From positions 124,001 through 188,000 of the forward strand of contig QFPO01000001.1 in the NCBI GenBank assembly GCA_003241385.1: 64,000 nt of DNA. Direction: 5' to 3'. The position numbers and the translations under genes were made by a program. Shown here one piece after another: positions 49,658 through 59,200 of this stretch. The stretch comes from Rhodanobacter denitrificans. GTDB taxonomy: Bacteria; Pseudomonadota; Gammaproteobacteria; Xanthomonadales; Rhodanobacteraceae. Each line of letters starts with the position of its first letter. Positions within the stretch are counted from its first letter, which is position 1. The notes under the pieces are model-generated. The model was not told where the DNA came from and ran no database searches. It saw only the letters and a list, made by a program, of their open reading frames with translations.

Positions 49658-51598
49658 TCAGCGCGCCGGCCAGTCGCCGTCACCGCGCAGCACGTGCGTA
49701 TCGCGCACGCGGCGAGTGTAGCCAACGCGATCGAAGAACTCCAAGATCTGCACGGTGCGCTTGCGGCCGAGCCCGATCGCATCGCGATAGCGTGCGGCAT
49801 CGACGCGGCCGTCACGTTCGGCGATCGCGCGGGCGATCGCGGCGAGCTCGTCGACGCGCTCGGGCGCATAGAACAGATCGCGCACGATCTGGTGCAGATC
49901 GCCGCGTGCCGCGCTCTTGCGCAACGCCAGGCGCACGGCCGCCTCGTCGGAGCCGGTCCGCGTCGCCAGGTCGCGCACCCAGGGCGGATCGAAGCGGCCT
50001 TCGGCGATCAGCGGCTGCAGACGTCCGAGCAGACCGGCCTCCTCGTCGCTGAGCGCAATGCGGTGCCCGGGCAGCCGCAGCCAGGCGCCGGCATGCTCGA
50101 TCGCGCCGGCCGCGACCAGCGCATCGATCAGGCTGCGCCAGGTCGCCTCGGCCAGCGTCGGCGCGACGCGTCGGCGCAACGCAGCCGGGCCGAGACCGGG
50201 TTCGTCCGGCATCGCCTCGTGCACCTGGGCCAGCGTCGCGACGGTCCGCTGCTGCAACGCGTTCCAGTGCGACGACTCGACGATCACCGGTCCGGCCGCG
50301 GTCTCGACGCGCACGGCCGTATCGGGCAGCGCGATTCGCGTAACGTCGCAGCCGCAGAGCCGTTCCAGATCGGCCAGCGCGATGCCGTGCGGCGCCTCGG
50401 CCAGCAGCGGCGCGATCCCCTCGCCGTCGAGCAGGCGCTCGATCGCGGCCAGCCAGGCCAGCCGCTCGGGGCTGCGGCGCCGGCGCTCGGGGCCGTCCGG
50501 ATCGAGCACGCGTCCGCCGCCGATCGTCGTGGCGGCGCGCGCGTCGCGCACGATCAGACGATCGCCGGCAGCCGCGCAGATCGGCGTGTCGAAGACCAGT
50601 TGCACGTGCCCGGCCCGGCCCGGCGGCAGGCGCTCGGCATCGAGCAGCACGGCCTCGGCCAGCCGGTGCGCGGTGCCGATGTGGACGTGCAGCGGGATGC
50701 GCTGGCGAGACAGTGCCGGCGCCTCGGCGAGCAGACGCAGCCGCACGTCCAGACGCAGACTCGGCCGCAGGGCGCGCGGATCGGCCAGCCAGTCGCCGCG
50801 CGCGATGCCGTCGGCGGCGACGCCGGCGAGGTTGAGCGCGCAGCGCTGTCCGGCACCGGCCGACGCAGCCGCCCGCTGCTGCGCATGCAGACTGCGCACG
50901 CGGACCGGCTCGCCGGCCGGCATCCGGCTCAGCACGTCGCCGACGCGCACGCGACCGGCATGGACCGTGCCGGCCGCGACCGTGCCGTGGCCGGGCAGCG
51001 TGAACACGCGGTCGACCGCGAGCCGGAACAGGCCGTCCTCCGAGCGGCGCGCGTGCCGTGCCGCAGTCGCATGCAGATGCGCCCGCAAGGCCGCAACGCC
51101 GGCATCGCCGTCGGCGGTCGCGTCGAGCGCGAAGATCGGCGCCCCGCGCAAGGCGGTCGGCGCCAGCAGCGCACGCACATCGGATTCGACCTCGGCGATG
51201 CGGGCGCGATCGACGCGATCGGTCTTGCTCAGCGCGACCGCGCCGTCGGCGACGCCGAGCAGATCGAGGATCGCCAGATGCTCGCGCGTCTGCGGCATCA
51301 CGCCGTCGTCGGCCGCGATCACCAGCAGCGCGAAATCGATGCCGCCGGCACCGGCGACCATCGTGTGCACGAGACGCTCGTGGCCGGGCACGTCGACGAA
51401 GCCGAGCACCGGATCGGCGTCGGCCGCGATCGGACCACCGCCTTGCGGTTGCGTCTCGACCGGGACGTAGGCATAGCCGAGCTCGATCGAGATGCCGCGC
51501 GCCTTCTCCTCCTTGAGCCGGTCGGTGTCGACGCCGGTCAGTGCGCGGACCAGGCTCGTCTTGCCGTGGTCGATGTGGCCGGCGGTCCCGACGATCAC
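49658..51598 (-). CDS. selB: Selenocysteine-specific elongation factor
   Basis: 646 residues from GTG at 51598. Delivers Sec-tRNA to the ribosome and binds the SECIS hairpin. EF-Tu-like GTPase: GHIDHGKT (7-14), DVPGHE and SKTD; then two beta-barrel domains and the C-terminal winged-helix repeats that bind SECIS (about 400-646, with KRTVQILEFFDRVGYTRR at the end). The start overlaps the selA stop by four bases (GTGA). The open frame continues far upstream only as antisense of selA. Confidence 0.95.
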   Translation of the reverse strand: MIVGTAGHIDHGKTSLVRALTGVDTDRLKEEKARGISIELGYAYVPVETQPQGGGPIAADADPVLGFVDVPGHERLVHTMVAGAGGIDFALLVIAADDGVMPQTREHLAILDLLGVADGAVALSKTDRVDRARIAEVESDVRALLAPTALRGAPIFALDATADGDAGVAALRAHLHATAARHARRSEDGLFRLAVDRVFTLPGHGTVAAGTVHAGRVRVGDVLSRMPAGEPVRVRSLHAQQRAAASAGAGQRCALNLAGVAADGIARGDWLADPRALRPSLRLDVRLRLLAEAPALSRQRIPLHVHIGTAHRLAEAVLLDAERLPPGRAGHVQLVFDTPICAAAGDRLIVRDARAATTIGGGRVLDPDGPERRRRSPERLAWLAAIERLLDGEGIAPLLAEAPHGIALADLERLCGCDVTRIALPDTAVRVETAAGPVIVESSHWNALQQRTVATLAQVHEAMPDEPGLGPAALRRRVAPTLAEATWRSLIDALVAAGAIEHAGAWLRLPGHRIALSDEEAGLLGRLQPLIAEGRFDPPWVRDLATRTGSDEAAVRLALRKSAARGDLHQIVRDLFYAPERVDELAAIARAIAERDGRVDAARYRDAIGLGRKRTVQILEFFDRVGYTRRVRDTHVLRGDGDWPAR

Positions 51599-53010
51599 GG
51601 CGTCGGCTGCGTCCACTGCGCGACGAACACGGCCTCGTCGCGCTCGGCGAGGCAGCGCAGGTCCAGCCACAGCGCCTTTTCGGCGATGCGCCCGAGCACC
51701 GGCCGCGGCCAGCTGCGCAGCTGCGCCTCCAGGCGCGTCACGCTGGCCGCGCCGCGCCGCGCCGGACGGATCCGGATGCCGTGACTCGGCAGGCGGTCGA
51801 CCGGCAGCGCACCGCTGCCGATCTGGCTGCGCATCGGCACCGCCTCGGCCACGTAGTCCGGACCGAGCGCGGCCTGCACCGCCGGCAGTACGCGCGCGGC
51901 CTGTTCGGCAATGGCCTGCGGCGCGCGCGTCAGCAGCTGCAGCGTCGGCAGCTGCTCGGCCAATCGCTCCGGCGCCCGATACAGCGCGAGCACCGCCTCG
52001 AGCGCGGCCAGTGTCGACTTGCCGGTGCGCAGCGCGCGCTTGAGCGGATTGCGGTCGAGCCGCGCGATCAGGTCGCGACGGCCGGCGATGATGCCGGCCT
52101 GCGGGCCGCCGAGCAGCTTGTCGCCGCTGAACGCGACCAGGTCGGCGCCGGCCGCGAGCGTCTCGCGCACGGTCGGTTCCTTCGGCAGTCCCCAGCGCGA
52201 CAGGTCGACGAGGCTGCCGCTGCCGAGATCGACCGCGAACGGCAGGGCGTGCGCATGCGCCAGGTCGGCCAGATCGGTTTCGGGCACGCTCGCGGTGAAG
52301 CCGGTGATCGCGTAGTTGCTGGCGTGCACCTTCATCAGCAGTGCGCTGCGCGGACCGATCGCGGCGGCGTAGTCGTGCCGGTGCGTGCGGTTGGTCGTGC
52401 CGACCTCGACCAGCCGTGCGCCGGCGCTGCGCATCACGTCGGGAATACGGAACGCGCCGCCGATCTCGACCAGCTCGCCGCGCGAGACGATCACCTCGCG
52501 GCGCGCCGCCAAGGTATTGAGCAGCAGCAGAACCGCCGCAGCGTTGTTGTTGACGACGGTCGCCGCCTCGGCACCGGTGAGCTCGCAGACCAGCGCGGCG
52601 ACCGCCGCGTCGCGGTCGCCGCGGCGTCCGCTGGCCAGATCGAACTCGAGATCGACCGGTTCGGCCGCGGCACGCGCGGCGGCCTCGACCGCGACGGCCG
52701 GCAGCAGGGCGCGGCCGAGATTCGTATGCAGCACGGTGCCGGTCAGGTTGAACACCGCGCGCATCCGCGGCGCAGCGGCACGGCCCAGCGCCTGCCCGAG
52801 CGCCGTGGCGATCGCCGCGGCCGCGATCTCCTCGCGCCGCAGCGTGCCGGCGCGCGCGCGCGTGCGCAGTCGCTCGAGCTCGGTGCGCAGGGCCGCGACC
52901 ACCGGCGTGCGGCCGTGCCGCGCGATCAGCGCGGCGACGGCGGCGTCGCCGAGCAGCCGGTCCAGCGCCGGCAGATCGCTGGCGGCGGCCGCGTCCGGGT
53001 CGACACTCAT
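51595..53010 (-). CDS. selA: L-seryl-tRNA(Sec) selenium transferase
   Basis: 471 residues. PLP enzyme that converts Ser-tRNA-Sec to Sec-tRNA-Sec using selenophosphate. The N-terminal tRNA-binding domain is followed by NLTGTVLHTNLGRALL, VVNNNAAAVLL, the PLP-lysine loop SGDKLLGGPQAG and KVHASNYAI. The ATG at 53010 overlaps the fdhE stop (ATGA); an upstream in-frame start at 53037 is inside fdhE. Overlaps selB downstream. Confidence 0.95.
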   Translation of the reverse strand: MSVDPDAAAASDLPALDRLLGDAAVAALIARHGRTPVVAALRTELERLRTRARAGTLRREEIAAAAIATALGQALGRAAAPRMRAVFNLTGTVLHTNLGRALLPAVAVEAAARAAAEPVDLEFDLASGRRGDRDAAVAALVCELTGAEAATVVNNNAAAVLLLLNTLAARREVIVSRGELVEIGGAFRIPDVMRSAGARLVEVGTTNRTHRHDYAAAIGPRSALLMKVHASNYAITGFTASVPETDLADLAHAHALPFAVDLGSGSLVDLSRWGLPKEPTVRETLAAGADLVAFSGDKLLGGPQAGIIAGRRDLIARLDRNPLKRALRTGKSTLAALEAVLALYRAPERLAEQLPTLQLLTRAPQAIAEQAARVLPAVQAALGPDYVAEAVPMRSQIGSGALPVDRLPSHGIRIRPARRGAASVTRLEAQLRSWPRPVLGRIAEKALWLDLRCLAERDEAVFVAQWTQPTP

Positions 53011-53975
53011 CGCGCGCCGTCCGTCTCGGCCTGCCACAGCATCGGATGGCCGCTCGCGCGCGCATAACCGTGCTCGGCCAGCAGCAGGTCCAGCGCGAGG
53101 CTGGCCAGATCGTCGGCGACCGGATCGACGTCGGGATCCTTCTCCTGATAGACGATCTTGCGATAGCTATGGCACTGCTCGCAGGTCTCGGCGCGCACCG
53201 CCTGGTCGAGTGCGCCGGCCGATTCGCCGCTGTCCTCGTCCGGCACCAGAGAGCGATAGGCGACGTCCTTGCCGGATGCGCCGCACTGGCTGCACTGCAC
53301 GCGCACCTGATGCCACTCGCAGGCGCACAGCGCGCAATGCAGATAGCGATAGCCGCGGTAAGGGGCCTGCGCGCGGACGATGCTCGCGACCGGCGGCGTG
53401 CCGCAGAGCGGACACAGGCCCGGCACGTCGAGCGGCCGCACCTCGTCGGCGACGAGCCGGCTCGCGGCCGCGACCCAGTGCACCTGCAGCGCCGCCATCA
53501 GCAGCGGCGCGGCGGCGGTGTCGACGGCGCCGTCACGGACACCGAGCAGCCGGTCGGCCTGTGCCTCGGCCTCGTCGGCCGGCAGCGCGGCGACACGCTC
53601 GCCGAGCCGCGCGACCGGGTCCGGACAGTCCGCGAGTCCGGCGACCGCGCGGCCGATCGCGGTCAGCGCGTCGCGCCACTGCGGTGCGCGCGGCCAGGCC
53701 GCGGCCGGCATCGGCGGCATACGGTGCGCCTGCGCGGCCGACCGCTGCGCCGGCGTCGGCAGCGCGCCAGGAAAATCGGCGAGCGCGGCGTGCTGCGCAC
53801 GCGCCACGGCGGCCTGCAGGTGCAGATACGCGCCGATCGACGACGCGGCGGCCAGCGCGTCGAAGCGCGCGGCGCGTTGCGCGAACAGGGTCGCGCGGTC
53901 AGGCAGGCGGATGCGCGGTATCGAGCGCTGCGCGAGCGTCTGGATCTGGCCGGGCTCGAGGATGCGCGAGTTCAT
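53007..53975 (-). CDS. fdhE: Formate dehydrogenase accessory protein FdhE
   Basis: 322 residues. Rubredoxin-like cytoplasmic protein needed for maturation of respiratory formate dehydrogenases. The zinc/iron-binding cysteine pairs are all present: CPLCG, CALC, CSQCG and CEQC, as in E. coli FdhE. The ATG at 53975 is 71 bases after fdnI. Overlap with selA couples enzyme maturation to Sec synthesis. Confidence 0.93.
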   Translation of the reverse strand: MNSRILEPGQIQTLAQRSIPRIRLPDRATLFAQRAARFDALAAASSIGAYLHLQAAVARAQHAALADFPGALPTPAQRSAAQAHRMPPMPAAAWPRAPQWRDALTAIGRAVAGLADCPDPVARLGERVAALPADEAEAQADRLLGVRDGAVDTAAAPLLMAALQVHWVAAASRLVADEVRPLDVPGLCPLCGTPPVASIVRAQAPYRGYRYLHCALCACEWHQVRVQCSQCGASGKDVAYRSLVPDEDSGESAGALDQAVRAETCEQCHSYRKIVYQEKDPDVDPVADDLASLALDLLLAEHGYARASGHPMLWQAETDGAR

Positions 53976-54046
53976 GGCGGCGGCCCACAGGTCGGGCGAC
54001 CATCCTCGCCGCAAGCGGCGCCGGCGTCCAGCGCCTGCCGCGTGCC

Positions 54047-54691
54047 CTACTCGCTCGAGTCGCCGCGCGTGGCTGCGCGGAACCAGGCGCGGTGATGTTT
54101 CCAGGCCCAGCCCGGACTGACCGTGCCGCGTGTCATCGCGCGTACCGAGCCCTTGACCCAGATCGCCGCGTAGATGTGCACGACGATGCCGCAGATCAGC
54201 ACGACCGCGCAGAACGCGTGCAGCACCGACGCGAGGCGGACCACCTCGATCGGGAAGTAGAACGCGAAGTAGGCGCGCCACATCACGATGCCCGAGGCGA
54301 GCAGGCCGACCAGGCACAGCACGATCAGATAGAACAGCAGCTTCTGGCCGCCGTTGTAGCGGCCGACTTCGGGCAGGCGGTCCTCGCGATTGGTCACGAC
54401 GTCGCCGGCGTTGCGCAGCCAGATCCAGTCGCGGCGCTGCATGCGGTTGTAACGCCACAGGCCGGCCGCGAGGATCGCGAAAGCGAATGTCATGACCAGG
54501 CCGATGAACGGATGGACGATGCGCGTCCACGGGCCGCCGCCGAACAGCGCGGTCAGCCAGAACAGCGAGGGATGGAACAGCGCCAGGCCCGACAGCGCGA
54601 GCAGCACGAAGCTGATCGCGACGATCCAGTGATTGATGCGGGTGCCGGCACGGTAGCGGACGAGGGGCTGGTCATCGCGGATGCGGTTCAT
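54047..54691 (-). CDS. fdnI: Formate dehydrogenase cytochrome b556 subunit (gamma)
   Basis: 214 residues. Di-heme b membrane subunit that passes electrons from formate to the quinone pool. Four hydrophobic helices are visible, with heme-ligand histidines expected at NHW (near 20), IVHPFIG, SVLHAFC and IVVHIYAA. The start overlaps the fdnH stop by four bases. Confidence 0.93.
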   Translation of the reverse strand: MNRIRDDQPLVRYRAGTRINHWIVAISFVLLALSGLALFHPSLFWLTALFGGGPWTRIVHPFIGLVMTFAFAILAAGLWRYNRMQRRDWIWLRNAGDVVTNREDRLPEVGRYNGGQKLLFYLIVLCLVGLLASGIVMWRAYFAFYFPIEVVRLASVLHAFCAVVLICGIVVHIYAAIWVKGSVRAMTRGTVSPGWAWKHHRAWFRAATRGDSSE

Positions 54692-55590
54692 GTCGTCTCC
54701 TCCCGTTCGCGGCGCGCGGCTTCCTCGTCGTGCTCGTCGGTCTCGTTGGGGCCGATGCCGATGTAGTGCAGGAAGCCGGCGGCGGCCGTCGCGACGATCG
54801 CGAGCAGGCCGAGCGGCTTGGCGACGCCCTTCCAGAGCGCGACCATCGGACTGATCCGCGGCTGCTCGGGCAGGCCGGCATACAGCTGCGGCTGGTCGGC
54901 GTGGTGCAGCACGTACATCACATGCGTGCCGCCGACGCCTTCGGGATCGTAGAGGCCGGCCTGGTCGTAGCCGCGCGACTTCAGATCCTCCACGCGCTCG
55001 GCCGCGTGCTGGCGCATGTCCTCCTTGGTGCCGAACTCGATCGCGCCGGTCGGACAGGTCTTGACGCAGGCCGGCTCCAGGCCGACCGCGACGCGGTCCG
55101 AGCACAGCGTGCACTTGTAGGCCTTCTTGTCCTTCTGCGAGATGCGCGGCACGTCGAACGGACAGCCGGTCACGCAGTAGCCGCAGCCGATGCAGTGCTC
55201 CTGGTGGAAGTCGACGATGCCGTTGGCGTACTGCACGATCGCGCCCGGCGACGGGCAGGCCTTCAGACAGCCCGGATCGGCGCAGTGCATGCAGCCGTCC
55301 TTGCGGATCAGCCATTCCAGGTCGCCGCTCGTGGTCTCGTGCTCGGTGAAGCGCATCAGCGTCCAGGACTGGTCGCTGAGGTCGGGCGGGTTGTCGTAGT
55401 GCCCGGTGCAGCTGCCGACCTCGTCGCGCAGGTCGTTCCATTCCATGCACGCGACCTGGCAGGCCTTGCAGCCGATGCACTTGCTGACGTCGATCAGCTT
55501 GGCGACCTGACCGGTGTGCGCGCCGCGCGCCTGCGGCTCGGGCAGCGTGGTCGCCGAGCGCCGGACGATGTCGAGCGATTGCAATGCCAT
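54688..55590 (-). CDS. fdnH: Formate dehydrogenase iron-sulfur subunit (beta)
   Basis: 300 residues. Carries four [4Fe-4S] clusters between FdnG and FdnI; the cysteine groups CIGCKACQVAC, CMHCADPGCLKAC, CIGCGYCVTGC and CTLCSDRV...CVKTCP are intact. A single C-terminal membrane helix (VAKPLGLLAIVATAAAGFLHYIG) anchors it on the periplasmic side, as in Fdh-N. Eight bases after fdnG; overlaps fdnI. Confidence 0.95.
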   Translation of the reverse strand: MALQSLDIVRRSATTLPEPQARGAHTGQVAKLIDVSKCIGCKACQVACMEWNDLRDEVGSCTGHYDNPPDLSDQSWTLMRFTEHETTSGDLEWLIRKDGCMHCADPGCLKACPSPGAIVQYANGIVDFHQEHCIGCGYCVTGCPFDVPRISQKDKKAYKCTLCSDRVAVGLEPACVKTCPTGAIEFGTKEDMRQHAAERVEDLKSRGYDQAGLYDPEGVGGTHVMYVLHHADQPQLYAGLPEQPRISPMVALWKGVAKPLGLLAIVATAAAGFLHYIGIGPNETDEHDEEAARREREETT

Positions 55591-55598
55591 AGGGCCTC

Positions 55599-58500
55599 CT
55601 ACGCCTTCTCGACGCGGACCAGGAAGGATTTGAACTCAGGCGTCTGCGTGTTGGCGTCGCCGACGAACGGGGTCAGGGTGTTGGTGAGGAAGCCCGGCTT
55701 GGCGACGCCGAGGAATCCCCAGTGGATCGGCACGCCGACCTGATGCACGACGCGACCCTCGATCGTCAGCGGCCGGATCCGCTTGGTCACCATCGCGACC
55801 GCGACGATCTCGCCGCGGTTGGACGACACGCGCACGCGGCTGCCGTTGGCGATGCCGAGTTCGTCGGCCAGCGCCGCGCCGATCTCGACGAACTGCTCGG
55901 GCTGCACGATCGCGTTGAGGCGCACGTGCTTGGTCCAGTAGTGGAAGTGCTCGGTCAGGCGGTAGGTGGTCGCCACGTGCGGGAAACGATCGGGCGTGCC
56001 GAACGCGGCGCGGTCGTCCTCGAACACGCGCGCAGCCGGATTGTGCAGCGCCTGCGGCTGGTCCGGACTCAGCGGGTTGACCGCCAGCGGCGTCTCGAAC
56101 GGCTCGTAGTGCTCGGGGAACGGCCCCTCGGCCATGTTGCCGCGCGCGAAGAAGCGCGCGACGCCTTCGGGGTTCATGATGAACGGCCCCATCCCGCCGG
56201 CCGGGTTCTCGCCGGCCACGAAGTCCGGCACGTCGGCCCCGCCCCAGGCGGTGCCGTTCCAGGCGATCAGCGGGCGGCGCGGATCGAACGGCTTGCCGGC
56301 CACGTCGCAGGAGGCACGGTTGTAGAGCACGCGCCGGTTGGCCGGCCAAGCGAACGCCCAGTTCAGCGTCTGCCCGATGCCGGTCGGATCGGCGTTGTCG
56401 CGGCGTGCCATCAGATTGCCGGTCGGTCCCCAGGCGCCGCAGAAGATCCAGCAGCCGCTCTGCGTGCTGCCGTCGTCGCGCAGCTCGGCGAAGCCGGCCA
56501 GCTGCTCGCCGGCCTTGCGGACGATCCGTGTCGGGTCCTTCGGATCGGCCAGGTCCTTGAGCGCGCTGCCGGAGAACTCGCGCGCGAGCTCCTCCGGCGC
56601 CGGGCTCTCGGGCTGCGCGTACTTCCAAGTCAGGTTGACGATCGGATCGGGGAACGCGCCGCCGTCGGCGCGGTACATCGCGCGCATGCGCACGAACAGC
56701 CCGGCCATGATCTCCAGATCGCTGCGCGCCTCGCCGGGCGGCTCGGCGCCCTTCCAGTGCCACTGCAGCCAGCGCGAGGAATTGGTCAGCGAGCCGTTCT
56801 CCTCGGCGAAGCAGGTGGTCGGCAGGCGGAACACCTCGGTCTGGATCGCCGAGGAATCCACGTCGTGCAGCACGCCGTGGTTCTTCCAGAACTCGCTGGT
56901 CTCGGTCGCCAGCGGATCCATCACGACCAGATACTTGAGCTTCGAGAACGCCGCGGTCAGCTTGGCCTTGTTCGGCGCGGCCGCGAGCGGATTGAAGCCC
57001 TGGCAGATGTAGCCGTTCATCTTGCCCTGGTGCATCAGCTCGTAGGCCTGCAGCATGTCGTAGGGCTTGTCGAGCTTGGGCAGGTAGTCGAACGCCCAGC
57101 GGTTCTCGGCGGTCGCCGCCTCGCCCCACCAGGTCTTCATGAAGCTCACGAAGAACTTGCGGTAGTTCTGCCAGTAGCTGAGCTGGTTCGGCCGCAGCGG
57201 CTTGGGCGCGCGCGCGGCGATGTAGGCCTCGAAGTCCTGCTCGGCCTGGTTCGGCAGCGTCATGTAGCCGGGCAGCAGGTTCGACATCAGGCCGAGGTCG
57301 GTCAGGCCCTGGATGTTGGAATGGCCGCGCAGCGCGTTCATGCCGCCGCCGGACACGCCGATGTTGCCGAGCAGCAGCTGCACCATCGCGCCGGTGCGGA
57401 TCATCTGCGAGCCGATCGAGTGCTGGGTCCAGCCGAGCGCGTACATGATCGTCATCGCGCGCGTCGGCGTCGCGGTCGAGGCGATCATGTCCCAGATCGC
57501 GAGCACCTTGTCCTTGGGCGTGCCGCAGACGCGCTCGACCATCTCGGGCGTATAGCGCGCGTAGTGCCGCTTGAGCAGGTTGTAGACGCAGCGCGGATCG
57601 GTCAGCGTCGGATCGGTGCGGACATAGCCGTCCTCACCGATCGCGTAGTCCCAGCTGGACTTGTCGTAGGCGCGGCGGCCGGCGTCGTAGCCCGAGTACA
57701 GCCCCTGCTCGAACGCGAACTCGTCCTTCACGACGAACGAGAGGTCGGTGTAGTTGACGACGTACTCGCGCTGGATCGCGTCTTTCGTCAGCAGGTGGTT
57801 GACCAGGCCGCCGAGGAAGACGATGTCGGTGCCGGTGCGGATCGGCGCGTAGACGTCGGCCACCGAGGCCGAGCGCGTGAAGCGCGGGTCGACCACGATC
57901 AGCTTGGCCTTGTTGTGCGCCTTGGCCTCGGTCACCCATTTGAAGCCGCACGGATGCGCCTCGGCCGCGTTGCCGCCCATGATCAGGATCAGGTCGGCAT
58001 TCTTGATGTCGACCCAGTGATTCGTCATCGCGCCGCGGCCGAACGTCGGGGCAAGACCTGCCACCGTCGGGCCGTGTCAGACGCGCGCCTGATTGTCGAA
58101 TGCGAGCAGACCGAAAGAACGGGCGACCTTGTGCGTCAGATAGCCGACCTCGTTGCTCGAGGCCGAAGCCGCGAGCATGCCGGTGGTCAGCCAGCGGTTG
58201 ACGGTCTGGCCCTCGGGCGTGGCGGCGACGAAGTTGGCGTCGCGGTCGGCCTTCATCAGCCGGGCGATGCGATCGAGCGCCTCGTCCCAGGAGATCCGCT
58301 GCCAGGTGTCCGAGCCCGGCGCGCGGTACTCCGGAAACTTCAGGCGGCTCTCGCTGTGGATGAAGTCGATCAGCGCCGCGCCCTTCGGGCACAGCGTGCC
58401 GCGATTGACCGGGTGATCCGGATCGCCTTCGATGTGGAAGAGGCTCGGACGCGCATTCTTGGCGCCGTCGCCGAGGCCGTACATCAGCACGCCGCAGGCG

Positions 58501-58667
58501 ACCGAACAGTACGGACAGGTATTGCGGGTCTCGGTCGCGCGGGCCAGCTTGAACTGGCGCACCTCCGCGAGCGCGGGGCCGGGCGAGAAGCCCATGAGCG
58601 CCAGACTGGAACCCACCAGGGTCGTCCCGGTGACTTTCAGGAACTGGCGCCGAGTCAGAGCAGACAT
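55599..58667 (-). CDS. fdnG: Formate dehydrogenase-N catalytic subunit, selenoprotein
   Basis: 1022 residues including selenocysteine 197, encoded by an in-frame TGA at 58077-58079. Oxidises formate in the periplasm using a bis-MGD molybdenum (or tungsten) centre. The N-terminus is a twin-arginine signal (TRRQFLKVTG), followed by the [4Fe-4S] cysteines TCPYCSVACG and LCPKG. The residues around Sec read DNQARV-U-HGPTVAG, as in E. coli FdnG (Sec196), and both halves match FdnG throughout. A SECIS hairpin lies immediately after the codon. The start at 58667 follows GAGGAGA. First gene of fdnGHI-fdhE-selAB-selC. Confidence 0.97.
58044..58079 (-). promoter_or_regulatory. SECIS element and selenocysteine UGA codon of fdnG
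   Basis: Directly after the TGA the minus strand can fold into a hairpin with an upper stem GGCA/TGCC and apical loop GGTCT, the loop type of E. coli fdhF and fdnG SECIS elements bound by SelB. Spacing from the UGA to the loop (about 17 bases) is as expected. Confidence 0.88.
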
Positions 58668-59200
58668 GACGTTCTCCTCGATCGCTGGTCGCGGCGTCGC
58701 CTCGCGGGAGCGGGAGAACGCCGCACTGGCCTCGGATGACACATCGACGCATCAGGCGTCGCGAGTATAGATCAAGTTCCGCCGCGACTTGTGGCCTGGC
58801 TCCGGCATGTCGCTGTGCAGCAAAAGCCGGTGCCGGCGACACGGCCGCGGCACGGATGTCCTCGCCATGTGCAGCCCGCGCGAGGCCCGCACCGATGCCG
58901 CATGACGCGGTGATGACTGCGGGTCCGGCTCGTTCAGCGCCGGCGCGGTGAGGCTGTGGCAGTTTGCGTCTCGCCGCGCGAGACACCTGCCCGGCACCCT
59001 GCTCGACATCGACCTCTTGCGTTCCTCACGCGCCGGATCCCGATCACCGCGCCATGTCATCGTGCACGCCCGACATCACCGCCCCATCGCCGCGCCTCGC
59101 GGCTGTGGCGCCGCTGTGCGGTGAGCCGTCGGCCGGCACGATCGCATCACCGCGCGTTCGCGCCCACGACGACTCGACCACGCCGCAACAGGAGAACGAC
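58668..59200. other. Divergent intergenic region upstream of the fdn operon
   Basis: 533 bases without a convincing gene. On the minus strand, TATACT (58769-58764) is a possible -10 for fdnG, next to TTGAT (58775-58771), only half of an FNR site, and without a good -35. No full FNR box or other operator is evident. The promoter of the GIY-YIG gene should also lie here. Confidence 0.4.

Noticed and set aside
58077..58079. In-frame TGA splitting fdnG could mean a pseudogene or two genes
   Set aside because: The residues on both sides match FdnG around its selenocysteine, a SECIS hairpin follows, and the full Sec machinery is next door.
55722..58739. Plus-strand open frame of 1005 codons opposite fdnG
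   Set aside because: Exact antisense of a clearly recognised enzyme and running straight across the SECIS; a shadow frame.
58764..58775. FNR box upstream of fdnG
   Set aside because: Only the TTGAT half is present and it overlaps the possible -10, not the usual activator position near -41.
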